The notes: generated by a model not told the origin, from the sequence alone. 64,000 bases of DNA from JANMES01 sp038329865 (GCA_038329865.1 JBBQNK010000021.1:1-64000), one strand, 5' to 3'. Shown: positions 32,137 to 41,672, numbered from the stretch's first letter. Numbers and translations: made by a program.

Positions 32137-33102
32137 ATGCCCCAGCAGAAAATATTCGTCACCGGCGCCGCCGGCTTTGTCGGCAGTCGGCTGACCAAAA
32201 AGCTCCTCGAACGCGGCGACATCGTCATCGGCCACGACAATCTCAACGACTACTACGCCCTCGAACACAAAAAGCGCCACCTCCGCGATTTGCAGGACCA
32301 TCCCAACTTCACGTTCATTGAAGGCGATCTCCGCAATCCAGAAGCGTTGCGTCACCTGATGAGCCAGCACCAGCCCAACGCGATCGCCCACCTCGCGGCG
32401 ATGGCGGCGGTGCGGTACAGCGTGAAGCACCCGCTCCTCTACGGCGAAGTGAACGTGCAAGGCACGGCCAACCTGCTCGATGCTGCGAGAGTGATCGGCA
32501 CGCCGCGGTGTGTGCTCAGCAGCACTGGCAGCGTATACGGCCGCGACACGCCGGTGCCGTTCCGCGAAGACGCACCGGCCGATCGCCCGCTCGCCGCTTA
32601 CCCGGCCAGCAAGCGCGCGATGGAACTCTTCGCGCACAGTTTCAACCACCTGTACAAACTTCCCATGACGGTCGTGCGCTTCTTCAACGTCTACGGCCCG
32701 CACGGCCGACCTGACATGATGCCCTGGCAGTGGACGCTCTCCATCCTCAAAGGCGAGCCGCTCACACTCTACGGCGCCGGCAAGATGAAGCGCGACTGGA
32801 CATACGTTGATGACATCGTGGCCGGGTTTATGGCGGCGCTCGACTCCAACATTCCGCAGTTTGAAATTTTCAACCTCGGCTGCGGCAATCCGGTGGAGAA
32901 TCTACACTTCGTGAAGACGCTGGAAAATCTGCTCGGCAAGAAGGCAGTGATTGTCGACACGCCGATCCCGGATTCCGAGCCGATCGTCACGTACGCCGAC
33001 ATCAGCAAAGCCCGCAAAATGCTGGGGTATGAGCCGAAGGTGATGATCGAAGAGGGCTTGTCGCGCTTCGTGAACTGGATGCGCAGCGAAAAGCTGATTT
33101 AA
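32137..33102 (+). CDS. NAD-dependent sugar-nucleotide epimerase (UDP-glucuronate 4-epimerase-like)
   Basis: 321 residues. The N-terminal Rossmann motif is FVTGAAGFVGSRLTKKLLER. DNLNDYYALEHKKRHL is close to the equivalent segment of UDP-glucuronate 4-epimerases. The catalytic Ser/Thr is in LSSTGSVYG and the Tyr-x-x-x-Lys pair in YPASK. RFFNVYGPHGRPDM and RDWTYVDDIV complete the extended-SDR pattern. It probably makes a sugar nucleotide for envelope polysaccharide. The exact substrate is inferred from resemblance. It stands 35 nt after the HAD gene, probably one operon. Confidence 0.9.
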   Translation: MPQQKIFVTGAAGFVGSRLTKKLLERGDIVIGHDNLNDYYALEHKKRHLRDLQDHPNFTFIEGDLRNPEALRHLMSQHQPNAIAHLAAMAAVRYSVKHPLLYGEVNVQGTANLLDAARVIGTPRCVLSSTGSVYGRDTPVPFREDAPADRPLAAYPASKRAMELFAHSFNHLYKLPMTVVRFFNVYGPHGRPDMMPWQWTLSILKGEPLTLYGAGKMKRDWTYVDDIVAGFMAALDSNIPQFEIFNLGCGNPVENLHFVKTLENLLGKKAVIVDTPIPDSEPIVTYADISKARKMLGYEPKVMIEEGLSRFVNWMRSEKLI

Positions 33103-33246
33103 TCAGGATTTGTTTTCCATCTGCCGCTTGGCGGCTTCGCGAATTCGAGAGCGTTCTCCGCTCGCAAAGCCGCAAGCGGTAAAACGCGCCCACGAGAACG
33201 TTACTCGATTCTTTGCACTCGTCACGCGCCACTCTAAAATCCGCCC

Positions 33247-34122
33247 ATGACCATCGACCATCCTTACCGCGACCTCACCGGCGGATCGTGGGTGAGCGGG
33301 AATCTTCACGCACACACCACATTCTCCGACGGCAAGCGCGGCCGGCAGGAAGTGATCGAGGATTACGCCGCCCGCGGGCAGCACTTCCTGATGATCTCCG
33401 ATCACGACGTTTTCACCGGCGCGGAGGAATACAAAACACTCAACTCGCGCGGCCTGGTGCTGATCCCCGGAAACGAGATCACCGCCAACGGCCCGCACAT
33501 GCTCCACGTGAACGCGACGCGAAAAGTCGAGCCGCACGTTAACCGCCAGCAGGTGATCGATGAAGCCGCCACCGCCGGCGGGTTCGTGATTCTCAATCAC
33601 CCGAACTGGCAGGAACGGTTCGATCATTTCTCGCTCGGCCATCTCGGCGCGCTGCGCGGCCATGTCGGGATCGAAATCTACAACGGCGTGATCGGCCGAC
33701 TCGACGGCAGCCCGTACGCGCTGGACAAGTGGGACATGCTCCTCTCGTTCGGCCAGCGGACCTGGGGCTTCGCCAACGACGACAGCCACCTCGCCACCGG
33801 CGACAGCGGGCTGGGGTGGAATACAGCGTACGTCCGCGAAAAATCGGTCGATGCGATCATGGCGGCCCTGCGGAACGGCCAGTTTTACGCCAGCACCGGC
33901 GTGGTCATCACCAGCATTCAAGTCGACGGCAATCGCATCCGCATCGAAACTGAAAACGCCGAGCGCGTCATCGCGATGCAGCAGTTGGCCAAGCGATTGA
34001 AAGTGCAGGACGGCAAGTCGATCGAGTTCGACGTGCCGGAAACCGCCCGCTACATCCGCTTCGAATGCTGGGGCCGCGGCGAGCAGTTTGCGTGGACGCA
34101 GCCTTTCTGGATCAAGCCGTAG
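33247..34122 (+). CDS. PHP-domain metal-dependent phosphoesterase
   Basis: 291 residues. The N-terminal PHP motif is NLHAHTTFSDGKRG (His-x-His). It is followed by MISDHDVFTG, a Glu in IPGNEITANG, His in ILNHPNW, and a late Asp/His pair in ANDDSHLATGD. These are the usual ligands of a two- or three-metal site. The last 70 residues form a beta-rich domain. PHP proteins hydrolyse phosphoesters such as histidinol phosphate or nucleotides. No substrate can be named. No signal peptide is seen. Confidence 0.87.
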   Translation: MTIDHPYRDLTGGSWVSGNLHAHTTFSDGKRGRQEVIEDYAARGQHFLMISDHDVFTGAEEYKTLNSRGLVLIPGNEITANGPHMLHVNATRKVEPHVNRQQVIDEAATAGGFVILNHPNWQERFDHFSLGHLGALRGHVGIEIYNGVIGRLDGSPYALDKWDMLLSFGQRTWGFANDDSHLATGDSGLGWNTAYVREKSVDAIMAALRNGQFYASTGVVITSIQVDGNRIRIETENAERVIAMQQLAKRLKVQDGKSIEFDVPETARYIRFECWGRGEQFAWTQPFWIKP

Positions 34123-34141
34123 TGCCGACCGATGCCCACCG

Positions 34142-34789
34142 ATGTCAATCGACGCGTACATCTTCGACATGGACGACCTGCTTATCCGCTCGGCCGGCAT
34201 CTGGCGGAAGGCGGAGGAGACGTTGCTCGCGGCGATCGGGCATCAGTGGACGGCGGAGCTGGCGATTCAATTCAAAGGGATGAACGCACTCGACGTAGCC
34301 GCGACGATCCATCGCGTGCTGCAGCCGACGCTGCCGCTTGCAGATTGTCAGCGAATCATGCGCGATTCGTTATTGGAAAGTTTCAAGGGAAAAATCACGG
34401 CGATTCACGGCGCGGCCGATCTGGTTCGAGCACTGTACGGCCGCTGGCCGCTCGCCGTCGCCAGCGGCAGTCCGCTTGAAGCGATTCGCGCGGCGCTGGC
34501 ACAGGTCGGCATTCTGGAATGTTTCGATCGCTTGATCACGAGTGAATCCGTCGCGCGAGGCAAGCCGCACCCTGATGTATTTTTGGCTGCCGCGGAGCAA
34601 CTGAAGATTTCGCCTGACCGGTGCGTCGTGTTCGAAGACAGCCTGATCGGCGTTCGCGCCGCAGTGGCGGCGGGGATGCGGGTCGTCTGTGTGCCGTCCG
34701 GAAATGCGGATGAAATCCGCCGACTGACAACTTATGTGTTTCGGTCGCTTGCCGATGTGGTGAATGACACCTCACTCATATCGACGTGA
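34142..34789 (+). CDS. HAD-family phosphatase, beta-phosphoglucomutase-like
   Basis: 215 residues from ATG 34142, which starts the motif I strand (YIFDMDDLLIRS). Earlier in-frame starts overlap the PHP gene and add no fold. There is a helical cap, motif II VASGSPLEA, Lys in ARGKPHPDVFLAAAEQL, and motif IV VFEDSLIGVRAAVAAGM. It is a second HAD phosphatase within 3 kb and only distantly like the one at 31487. A 25-bp perfect inverted repeat follows the gene. Confidence 0.9.
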   Translation: MSIDAYIFDMDDLLIRSAGIWRKAEETLLAAIGHQWTAELAIQFKGMNALDVAATIHRVLQPTLPLADCQRIMRDSLLESFKGKITAIHGAADLVRALYGRWPLAVASGSPLEAIRAALAQVGILECFDRLITSESVARGKPHPDVFLAAAEQLKISPDRCVVFEDSLIGVRAAVAAGMRVVCVPSGNADEIRRLTTYVFRSLADVVNDTSLIST

Positions 34790-34812
34790 ATCTTGCGCCC
34801 GTGCACTTCCGC

Positions 34813-34883
34813 GTTTAACCGCCCCGCGTGCGGGGCGAGTTTTTGTCGTCAAGAAACGCGCCCCGCACGCGGGGCGGTTAAAC
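34813..34883. repeat. REPIN-like perfect inverted repeat, 25-bp arms
   Basis: The 25-bp arm at 34813-34837 is the exact reverse complement of 34859-34883, with 21 nt between. Each arm is itself nearly palindromic (CGCCCCGC-GT-GCGGGGCG). It lies between convergent genes and could terminate both, but the nested symmetry matches paired REP elements. Confidence 0.85.
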
Positions 34884-34897
34884 AATCGCAACAAAGT

Positions 34898-35512
34898 CTA
34901 CTCGCTCGCCGACGGCAGCGAATGACTCAGCACCGGATCGCCAATAACCGGCGGCACGTACGTCTCAAGATATTCCATCGCACCCGCGACAGAAGTTGTC
35001 ACGTGATACAGCATCGGCGCGCCAGGCCGGATGAATTTCGTCGCGATGCCGTGTTCGATCATCGCCAGCAGCGGGGCGTAGTAGTCGTTGGTGTTGAGGA
35101 AGACGATTGCCTTATTGTGATAGCCGAGCTGCTTGCCGCAGATGATTTCGAAAATTTCCTCGAACGTGCCGAGCCCGCCCGCCATCGCGACGAACGCATC
35201 GCCGGCCTCTTCGAGCATCGCCTTGCGGTGACGCATACCGTCGGCCACGATCAGCTCATCCGCGAGCGTGTCGGCCACGCCCTTATCGATGAACAACTGC
35301 GGCGTGATCCCGACGACCCGCCCGCCGCGCTCGCGGGCCGCGTCCGCCAACACGCCCATCAGCCCGACGCGGTTACCGCCGTAAACCAAACCCCAGCCGC
35401 GCACGGCGATCGCGTGGCCGAGCTCACGGCCGGCCGCGAAGAACGATTCATCGATCTGCCGGCTGGAGGAACAATAAACGGTGACGTTGCGGATGGGCAT
35501 GGATTCTCGCAT
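34898..35512 (-). CDS. LOG-family protein (TIGR00730, nucleoside-monophosphate phosphoribohydrolase-like)
   Basis: 204 residues. The Rossmann-like LOG pattern is clear: VTVYCSSSRQIDESFFAAGR, GWGLVYGGNRVGLMGVLADA, the catalytic-region pair MRHRKAML (Arg, Lys) and the nucleotide-binding MAGGLGTFEEIFEI, a slight variant of the usual PGGxGTxxE. The family cleaves cytokinin riboside 5'-monophosphates or similar nucleotides to free bases. The start could also be the ATG four codons in. Confidence 0.9.
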   Translation of the reverse strand: MRESMPIRNVTVYCSSSRQIDESFFAAGRELGHAIAVRGWGLVYGGNRVGLMGVLADAARERGGRVVGITPQLFIDKGVADTLADELIVADGMRHRKAMLEEAGDAFVAMAGGLGTFEEIFEIICGKQLGYHNKAIVFLNTNDYYAPLLAMIEHGIATKFIRPGAPMLYHVTTSVAGAMEYLETYVPPVIGDPVLSHSLPSASE

Positions 35513-35524
35513 TTCCCTTTTTCA

Positions 35525-35902
35525 TCAGCGCAACAGCCAGCAACCCAGCACTGCACACACGAACGCGATCGGAAAATTCAACAGCATGATGATCCTGCAC
35601 CATTTCAACTGGCGATTTATTCGGTCGATTAAAATAGGCTCGGCACGCCGATTCGCGGAGCAAAAAAAAGCGATGAGCAGAAATCCGATCAACACCGAAA
35701 TGGTTCCAAGAAAGAGAGTTATAAAGCCGGCCTCTGCGAAGTCAACGTCGCGGGTCAGCGCATACAGAACTAACATCAGCACGCCGAAACATTGCGGCCA
35801 AATCGCCATGATCCATGCCAGGTAAAGCAGCGGCCGAAACCGAAGGCGATTTCCCGGTGACGCATAACCAAGCACCGGCGGATTGTTCGCCATCGGCTGC
35901 AT
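35525..35902 (-). CDS. Small membrane protein, unknown
   Basis: 125 residues with three hydrophobic segments at about residues 25-48, 58-82 and 98-122, separated by short charged loops (SANRRAEPILIDRINRQLKW). The start overlaps the stop of the upstream gene (TAATG), so they are co-translated. No family is recognised. Confidence 0.65.
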   Translation of the reverse strand: MQPMANNPPVLGYASPGNRLRFRPLLYLAWIMAIWPQCFGVLMLVLYALTRDVDFAEAGFITLFLGTISVLIGFLLIAFFCSANRRAEPILIDRINRQLKWCRIIMLLNFPIAFVCAVLGCWLLR

Positions 35903-36984
35903 TAATTGATGTACCCCTTGGCCTTAAAGTGCGCCAGCGCCTCATCGAGACTTCGGAAAACTTTCGTCGCCGTCTCCGAGATAAACGGACTCGGCATCCC
36001 TCGACAGGCCCAGACGACGTAGACTTCTTTGCCGCCTTCAAACGCGTGATGCAGTTCGCGCTCAACGCCCGATGACAAACCCGGCTTGCCATTGGGCAGC
36101 TCCGGCACGAGCGAGACGATCATGTCGCTCTGGTCGACCATCTTGAAATCGCGTGCGTAGATTTGCCCCATGATGTCGCCGCTGATTTGCGCGACGTCGG
36201 CCGTCTTCAGCGTGACGGGGCCCTCGGCGGCTTGCACGGTGAGCGTGGTTTCGCCGGCCTCGAGCGCCTTGAGCGCGCTGGTGTGCAGGATGAATTCGTC
36301 CACGTCGCCGGGGTCGAAGCAGATGAAGTGCTGATTCAAGATCGCGCGGAAGCGGTCGATCTCCGCCAGCGTGTCCGGCAGGTCCATCACGTGGCTCATT
36401 GGAAAGCTCGGGTACACTTTTTTCTTCTGCGGCTCGAACATCAGGCGATTCACCGTGTTCGTCGTCAGCACGCTGCGGCCGCGGCTGATCATGAAGAAGT
36501 GGCCGTAGCCTTTTAAAATGTTCGCGAGCATTTCCGTCGCGAGCAGCTCTTCCTCGCGCCAGACCATGATGTCTTTTAGCGTGTGGTCGATGTCATGGTC
36601 GCGCATCATCCGCTGATGCACGCTCTCGGCGTTATCAAGCACCGTGAGGTAAAGATCAGCGTTGAATTCCTTGATCTGATCGTAATCAAACGCGGCGAAC
36701 AGTCCGTGCCGCCAGCGGAAGGTGGCGTGGGTGTTGATGATGATGTGCTCGTGCTTGCGGGCGACATTCATGATCTCCTTGAACACCGCCCGGCGAAGCG
36801 TATTGAGCCGCGTGATCGGCAGATTCAAAATCCGCCCGGCCGGCACGTCGGGCGCTTCCTGGTACATCATCTTGCCGACGTGGCAGACTTCCAGATCGTG
36901 CCCGGCTTTGATCGCCTCGGTCTTGACTGCTTCCAGGTAGGGCCCCTTATCCACACCGATTTGTCCGGTCACGATCGCACGCAT
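35902..36984 (-). CDS. P-loop kinase-like and deoxyribosyltransferase-like two-domain protein
   Basis: 360 residues. The N-terminal 200 residues begin with a P-loop-like strand (AIVTGQIGVDKGPYL) followed by NMP-kinase-like features (AGRILNLPITRLNTLRRAVF, HIIINTHATFRWRHG). The C-terminal 120 residues resemble nucleoside 2-deoxyribosyltransferase-type domains: YARDFKMVDQSDMIVSLVP, then GLSSGVERELHHAFEGGKEV and a Trp-containing strand. Such domain pairing suggests a role in nucleotide metabolism or sensing. The function is unknown. It starts the small operon with the membrane protein. Confidence 0.72.
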   Translation of the reverse strand: MRAIVTGQIGVDKGPYLEAVKTEAIKAGHDLEVCHVGKMMYQEAPDVPAGRILNLPITRLNTLRRAVFKEIMNVARKHEHIIINTHATFRWRHGLFAAFDYDQIKEFNADLYLTVLDNAESVHQRMMRDHDIDHTLKDIMVWREEELLATEMLANILKGYGHFFMISRGRSVLTTNTVNRLMFEPQKKKVYPSFPMSHVMDLPDTLAEIDRFRAILNQHFICFDPGDVDEFILHTSALKALEAGETTLTVQAAEGPVTLKTADVAQISGDIMGQIYARDFKMVDQSDMIVSLVPELPNGKPGLSSGVERELHHAFEGGKEVYVVWACRGMPSPFISETATKVFRSLDEALAHFKAKGYIN

Positions 36985-37074
36985 GAAGACTCCTGAAATT
37001 TACGTCGAACGCTCAATTCTATTGGATGCAGTCGGCAATTGGTATGAGGAAATGCCGGTAGCCGGCGCGGGAAA

Positions 37075-39975
37075 TTACCGTCGCTGGCTCGCAAAAGCCT
37101 GCGCGGTATCGCTGCCGAAAGCGCCGTTGGCGCCTTGCGGCTGCAGGTTGAAGCCGATGCTGCTTTCGCCGGTGATTTCGTCGTAGTTGATGCGGAAGAT
37201 CATCGCGAACGTGTCGAACTTGCGGGTGAGTGTGGTGTTGAAGCTGACGCTCTCATTGCGGCCGAAATCGAATGATTGGCTGTAGCCGAGGGTGTATTTC
37301 TTGCTGACCATGTAAGAAATGCCGACGCTGGTGATGTTGCTGTCGAGCTCATTGATGTAGCTGTTGCCGATGGTGTAGCTGAGCCTCTCGTCGCGTCGCA
37401 CGGCTAGGCCGATGGCGGCCGTAGCGATTTTCTTTTCTTCGACGTTGTATTGAACGTCGCCGATGAGGATGGTGTCATCGCTGATTCGCCAGGAGGAGTC
37501 GGCATTGATGCTGTCGCGCGGGATTGACGTTTCGGGCGCGCTGGGGAAGAACAGGCCGCGGAACGCGTTCGGATCGATCTCGCGATCGGGCGGCCTATTC
37601 GCGTAGAAGTTCGCCTGAACGTTGAACGTGAAGTAATCCACGCTACGCCACCGGCCCGGCCCGCCGCGCTTGGTCTGCCAGCGCTGGTTGAGCGCTAAGC
37701 TGACGGCCGACACGTCCTGAATGTCATCCACCTGCTCTTCGTAAATGTACACGCTGTTTCGATCGGTGGTTTGCGCGCTGGTGAAGACGTTCAACTCCGG
37801 CTCGATCACGTGGCGAACGCGGTGAATGTCGAACAGGTTCGACTCGGCTGCGTCATCCGTCTGCCAGAACGCGGTGCTGATCCGAAACCCGCCGGCCGTG
37901 AAGAGGCGGTTCTGCGTGCCTTCATCCGGCGATGCGGAATAATCGGTCAGGCGGGTGAGAACGTACGGCACGATCTTAAAGTGCCCGGCGCTGATCGGGT
38001 AATCCACTTCCTGCCGAAAATCTCCGCGATAGGTAGTCGAGCCGGTCGTTCCGGTCTGTCCCTCGGCCGCAAATCCTGGCGATTGACCGGCGCGGAACCC
38101 CTGGTCCGCCAGACTCGTGCCGCTGCGCTGGAACTTGATCGCGTCGAGCGTGTTGGTGCTGAAGAAGGTGAGCGAATCATCGGCAAAGCTGTCGCCGATG
38201 CGGCGGTAGCCGATTTCCGGCATGTGGGCGACTTCGAACTGCTCCTGCGCGAACTCGGCATCGGTAATAATGTGGTTGGGCTGATAATTCACCAGCAACG
38301 TGAGTGCTTCACTGTCGCGCTGCCGCTTGGCGTAGAAGCTGATGTCCTCGGGCAGGCCGTCCTCGTATTCGCGCGGGAACCATTCTTCCAGAAAATTCGC
38401 GTCGGAAACGTAGCTGATGCGCGACTGGACCTGCCAATCCTCGGGAAGGAAGTGCTGGTGCTCCCACAACACCCGGCCGCGCAATTTGTCGCCGGGTTCA
38501 ACGTCGGCGCGATTAGCGCCGAGGCGGTCAACGCCGCGGTCGTCGACGAAATAGGACCTGAAATTCCCCGCGAAGTTCCAAGGTTGCCGCGTCGTTTCAG
38601 TTATGTACCCGCCGGAGTATTTCGCATTGATTCCCGCCGCCGGGCCGCGGTCGGAGTAGTAGTCTAGCCGGTAGCTGATATCCAAATCCTTAGGCGAAGG
38701 AATGTTGAATGCTTCGGCCAATCCCCATTCGGTTTCGACGCTGTAGCCGAACTTATTGGAGTCGGTGACCTGGATCGTGCGGAGCGGGAAGCCGTGCTCG
38801 GTGATCGACCCGCCGGCGACGGGGAGATAAAAGACCGGAATCCCAAAAAACTGCGGTCGCACGTTGAGGGCGGAGAAAATGTACCGATCGCCCAGCCGCG
38901 GATCGCCAGTGGCTTCGCGGGTGACGTATGCCGTCGATGCCGCCACCGCGAACGACGGGTTGGCGAACGTGCTCGTGGTCATTCGAATGCCTTCGCCCTT
39001 GAAACGGTCTGTCGCAAGCTGTCGCAGAGTGTCGGCCCGCATGATCACGGGGATTTGCGTTTTCGGGTCGATCGTGTGGAACACGGCATCGGTGAGAATC
39101 GCGCGGTCGGTCGCGAGTTCGTAATAAGCGCGCTCGGCCGTCATGCGCTGGCCGGAGTTTTTGCTGCCGGTGGGAGGCGTGTAGTCCAGGCGGACATCGC
39201 CTTCAAGATAAACAGCCTGCACCTTGTCGCGCAGCGCGGGGCCGGCGTTGCGGGCTTCGGTCATGGATTTGAAATTGGTGTAGACCACCATGTGCTGGGC
39301 CTGCATCTCGATGCGCTCGCCTTTATCGCGATCGACCATCAGCAGGAGATGGCCGTCCATGTTGATGACGACGTGGCCGTCGGGCCCGAGGGTGATCGGG
39401 GCGCTGTCGGCTTGAAAGGTTACGTCCTGAGAAGGCGGCGGGATCGCCGGCAGGGGACCGAGCGGCGGGGCAACTGGGAGAGCGATGTTTTGTCGATCGA
39501 GCGTGGGAACGAGCGACGGATCGGCCGACGGAGTCGCCGCCACGTTCGCCTGCCGAACGGCGGTGGCGGTTTTGAAGAGCTCGGAATTGGTCTGTGCGTC
39601 GGCCGACCGCTCGCCGGCGGTGATGCGGATCGCGCCGTTCACCGTCGCGGTGACGAATAGGTTTCCGCCGCTGCGGGTGGCTTCATTCTGCTTCACAACT
39701 GCATTGCCAATCAGCGCGATTTCCGCCTGCTGCTGATCACCCGCCGCACCGCCCGACCGGCGAAGCCAGACGACGGCGCGATCGGCAGTGAGGTGCGTGC
39801 GATCAAGATCGATGGTGACCGGGCCGGCGAACTGAATGATATTCGTGTCGTGGTCTGTCCAGGTCGCAGCCGACGCGCCCTGGAGCAGCATCGAATCCGA
39901 AACCGCCTGTGCGAAAGCGTGGCACGTCGTCAACGCGACCAACCCCATCGCGATTACGAGACCAACAAGACGCAC
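37075..39975 (-). CDS. lptD: LptD/OstA-like outer-membrane LPS assembly protein
   Basis: 966 residues from GTG 39975 (AAGGAG nine nt upstream) with a signal peptide (hydrophobic to about residue 22, cleaved after AFAQA). An N-terminal OstA/LptA-like jellyroll region (about 35-120, HDTNIIQFAGPVTIDLDRTH) precedes a proline-rich linker (about 165-185) and a second OstA-like stretch. From about residue 340 the LptD barrel follows with FGIPVFYLPVAG, SNKFGYSVETEWGL and many alternating strands to the C-terminus. LptD with LptE inserts LPS into the outer leaflet, so the gene argues for an LPS outer membrane. It appears monocistronic. Confidence 0.85.
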   Translation of the reverse strand: MRLVGLVIAMGLVALTTCHAFAQAVSDSMLLQGASAATWTDHDTNIIQFAGPVTIDLDRTHLTADRAVVWLRRSGGAAGDQQQAEIALIGNAVVKQNEATRSGGNLFVTATVNGAIRITAGERSADAQTNSELFKTATAVRQANVAATPSADPSLVPTLDRQNIALPVAPPLGPLPAIPPPSQDVTFQADSAPITLGPDGHVVINMDGHLLLMVDRDKGERIEMQAQHMVVYTNFKSMTEARNAGPALRDKVQAVYLEGDVRLDYTPPTGSKNSGQRMTAERAYYELATDRAILTDAVFHTIDPKTQIPVIMRADTLRQLATDRFKGEGIRMTTSTFANPSFAVAASTAYVTREATGDPRLGDRYIFSALNVRPQFFGIPVFYLPVAGGSITEHGFPLRTIQVTDSNKFGYSVETEWGLAEAFNIPSPKDLDISYRLDYYSDRGPAAGINAKYSGGYITETTRQPWNFAGNFRSYFVDDRGVDRLGANRADVEPGDKLRGRVLWEHQHFLPEDWQVQSRISYVSDANFLEEWFPREYEDGLPEDISFYAKRQRDSEALTLLVNYQPNHIITDAEFAQEQFEVAHMPEIGYRRIGDSFADDSLTFFSTNTLDAIKFQRSGTSLADQGFRAGQSPGFAAEGQTGTTGSTTYRGDFRQEVDYPISAGHFKIVPYVLTRLTDYSASPDEGTQNRLFTAGGFRISTAFWQTDDAAESNLFDIHRVRHVIEPELNVFTSAQTTDRNSVYIYEEQVDDIQDVSAVSLALNQRWQTKRGGPGRWRSVDYFTFNVQANFYANRPPDREIDPNAFRGLFFPSAPETSIPRDSINADSSWRISDDTILIGDVQYNVEEKKIATAAIGLAVRRDERLSYTIGNSYINELDSNITSVGISYMVSKKYTLGYSQSFDFGRNESVSFNTTLTRKFDTFAMIFRINYDEITGESSIGFNLQPQGANGAFGSDTAQAFASQRR

Positions 39976-40100
39976 TCACGGACTCCTTCCCGGGCGGACC
40001 AAACATCAATCAACGTGAAGCGGGATTATAGAATTGGAAAGCGGAATGTCGATTGCGCGCGGGTTGCGACGATTGGAATTATGCTGCGAACTCATTTCTC

Positions 40101-40172
40101 CATTGGCGTGTCCCGCTTCAGCGGGACGCATGGGATTCATAAGGTGTGCCGCTGAAGCGGGACACGCCAATG
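40101..40172. repeat. REPIN-like perfect inverted repeat, 24-bp arms
   Basis: 40101-40124 and 40149-40172 are exact reverse complements with 24 nt between. Each arm contains a smaller palindrome, CCCGCT-TC-AGCGGG. It sits between the divergent lptD and glutamine synthetase genes, so it is not a simple terminator. Confidence 0.85.
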
Positions 40173-40249
40173 AACTTTCATACCGCCAGCGTTTCAATGC
40201 TCGCTCAATCGCTCGTCCGTCGATACCATAGTCGCTTCGGAGGACCATT

Positions 40250-41662
40250 ATGACGCCACGCGAAGTTATCCAGTTCTGCCGGCAGAAAAAAGTTCAGTTC
40301 ATCGATCTCCGCTTCATGGATTTCCCCGGCCTGTGGCAGCACACCACCGTTCCGATCACCGAGTTGACGCCCGAGAGCTTCGATCACGGCTTCGGTTTTG
40401 ACGGCAGCTCAATCCGCGGGTGGCAGGCGATCAACGAGAGCGACATGCTCCTCGTGCCGGTGGCCGACACTGCGCGGCTGGATCCGTTTCTTCAACATCA
40501 GACGCTCGCGATCATCTGCGACGTGCGCGATCCGATCACCAAAAAAGAATACAGCCGCGACCCGCGCTCCATCGCCCGCAAGACGGCGGCTTACCTGAAG
40601 AAAACCAAAATCGCCGACACGGCGTACTTCGGGCCGGAACTGGAATTCTTCGTGTTCGACAGTGCGTTTTACGATCAGGGCATCAATTTCGCGAAATACC
40701 ACGTCGAAAGTCGCGAAGGAATCTGGGGCCGGGGTCAGGAAGATCCGACGAACCTTGGCTACAAGATCAGGCAGAAGGAAGGCTACTTCCCGTGTCCGCC
40801 GATGGACACGATGCAGAATATCCGCAGCGAAATGGTCTCCACGCTGATGGACATGCAGATTCCTGTCGAGGCGCACCACCACGAAGTCGCCACCGGCGGA
40901 CAGTGCGAAATCGACATGCGTTACCAAGACCTGGTGACGATGGCCGACAACGTGATGATGTACAAGTACATCGCCAAAAACGTGGCGGCGCGGCACGGCA
41001 AGGTCGTCACGTTTATGCCCAAGCCGCTCTTCGGCGACAACGGCAGCGGCATGCACGTGCACTTCAGCCTGTGGAAAGGCGACAAGCCGCTCTTCGCCGG
41101 CAACCGTTACGCAGGTGTGAGCCAGATGGGCCTGCACGCGATCGGCGGGATACTCAAGCACGCCGGCGCGCTATGCGCACTCTGCAATCCAACAACCAAC
41201 AGCTACAAGCGGCTCGTGCCGGGTTATGAAGCGCCGGTGAATCTCGTCTACTCCAGCCGCAACCGGTCGGCGGCGATTCGAATTCCGATGTACAGCGAGA
41301 ATCCGAAGACCAAGCGCATCGAGTTCCGCACGCCGGACAGCTCGTGCAATCCGTACCTGGCGTTCAGTGCGATGACGATGGCCGCCATCGACGGCATTCA
41401 GAATAAGATCGACCCCGGCGAGCCGCTCGATAAAGATATGTACAAGCTCTCGCCGGCCGAATACGCGCAGATCAACTCCGCCCCCAGTTCGCTCGAAGAA
41501 GCGTGCAACGCCCTGGAGGCCGATCACGATTTCCTTCTGCAAGGCGATGTCTTTACTGCCGACGTGATTCATTACTGGATCAAGTACAAGCGTGAAAATG
41601 AAATCGACGCGATCCGCACTCGGCCGCATCCGTACGAGTTCTGCATGTACTTCGATATCTGA
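40250..41662 (+). CDS. glnA: Glutamine synthetase type I
   Basis: 470 residues, the usual length of type I enzymes. The beta-grasp domain ends with GFDGSSIRGW. The catalytic domain has GPELEFFVFD (metal Glu), AHHHEVATGGQCEID, GSGMHVHFSLW, NPTTNSYKRLVPGYEAPV and the Arg-rich RNRSAAIRIP. Tyr398 in KDMYKLSPAE matches the adenylylation site of the E. coli enzyme, so control by GlnE is possible. It makes glutamine from glutamate and ammonia with ATP. GGAGG sits seven nt before the ATG. A beta-propeller gene follows 10 nt downstream. Confidence 0.96.
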   Translation: MTPREVIQFCRQKKVQFIDLRFMDFPGLWQHTTVPITELTPESFDHGFGFDGSSIRGWQAINESDMLLVPVADTARLDPFLQHQTLAIICDVRDPITKKEYSRDPRSIARKTAAYLKKTKIADTAYFGPELEFFVFDSAFYDQGINFAKYHVESREGIWGRGQEDPTNLGYKIRQKEGYFPCPPMDTMQNIRSEMVSTLMDMQIPVEAHHHEVATGGQCEIDMRYQDLVTMADNVMMYKYIAKNVAARHGKVVTFMPKPLFGDNGSGMHVHFSLWKGDKPLFAGNRYAGVSQMGLHAIGGILKHAGALCALCNPTTNSYKRLVPGYEAPVNLVYSSRNRSAAIRIPMYSENPKTKRIEFRTPDSSCNPYLAFSAMTMAAIDGIQNKIDPGEPLDKDMYKLSPAEYAQINSAPSSLEEACNALEADHDFLLQGDVFTADVIHYWIKYKRENEIDAIRTRPHPYEFCMYFDI

Positions 41663-41672
41663 TCGGTGGCCG

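Noticed and set aside
33103..34200. 365-codon minus-strand frame
   Set aside because: It is antisense to the PHP-domain gene, whose motifs are unambiguous.
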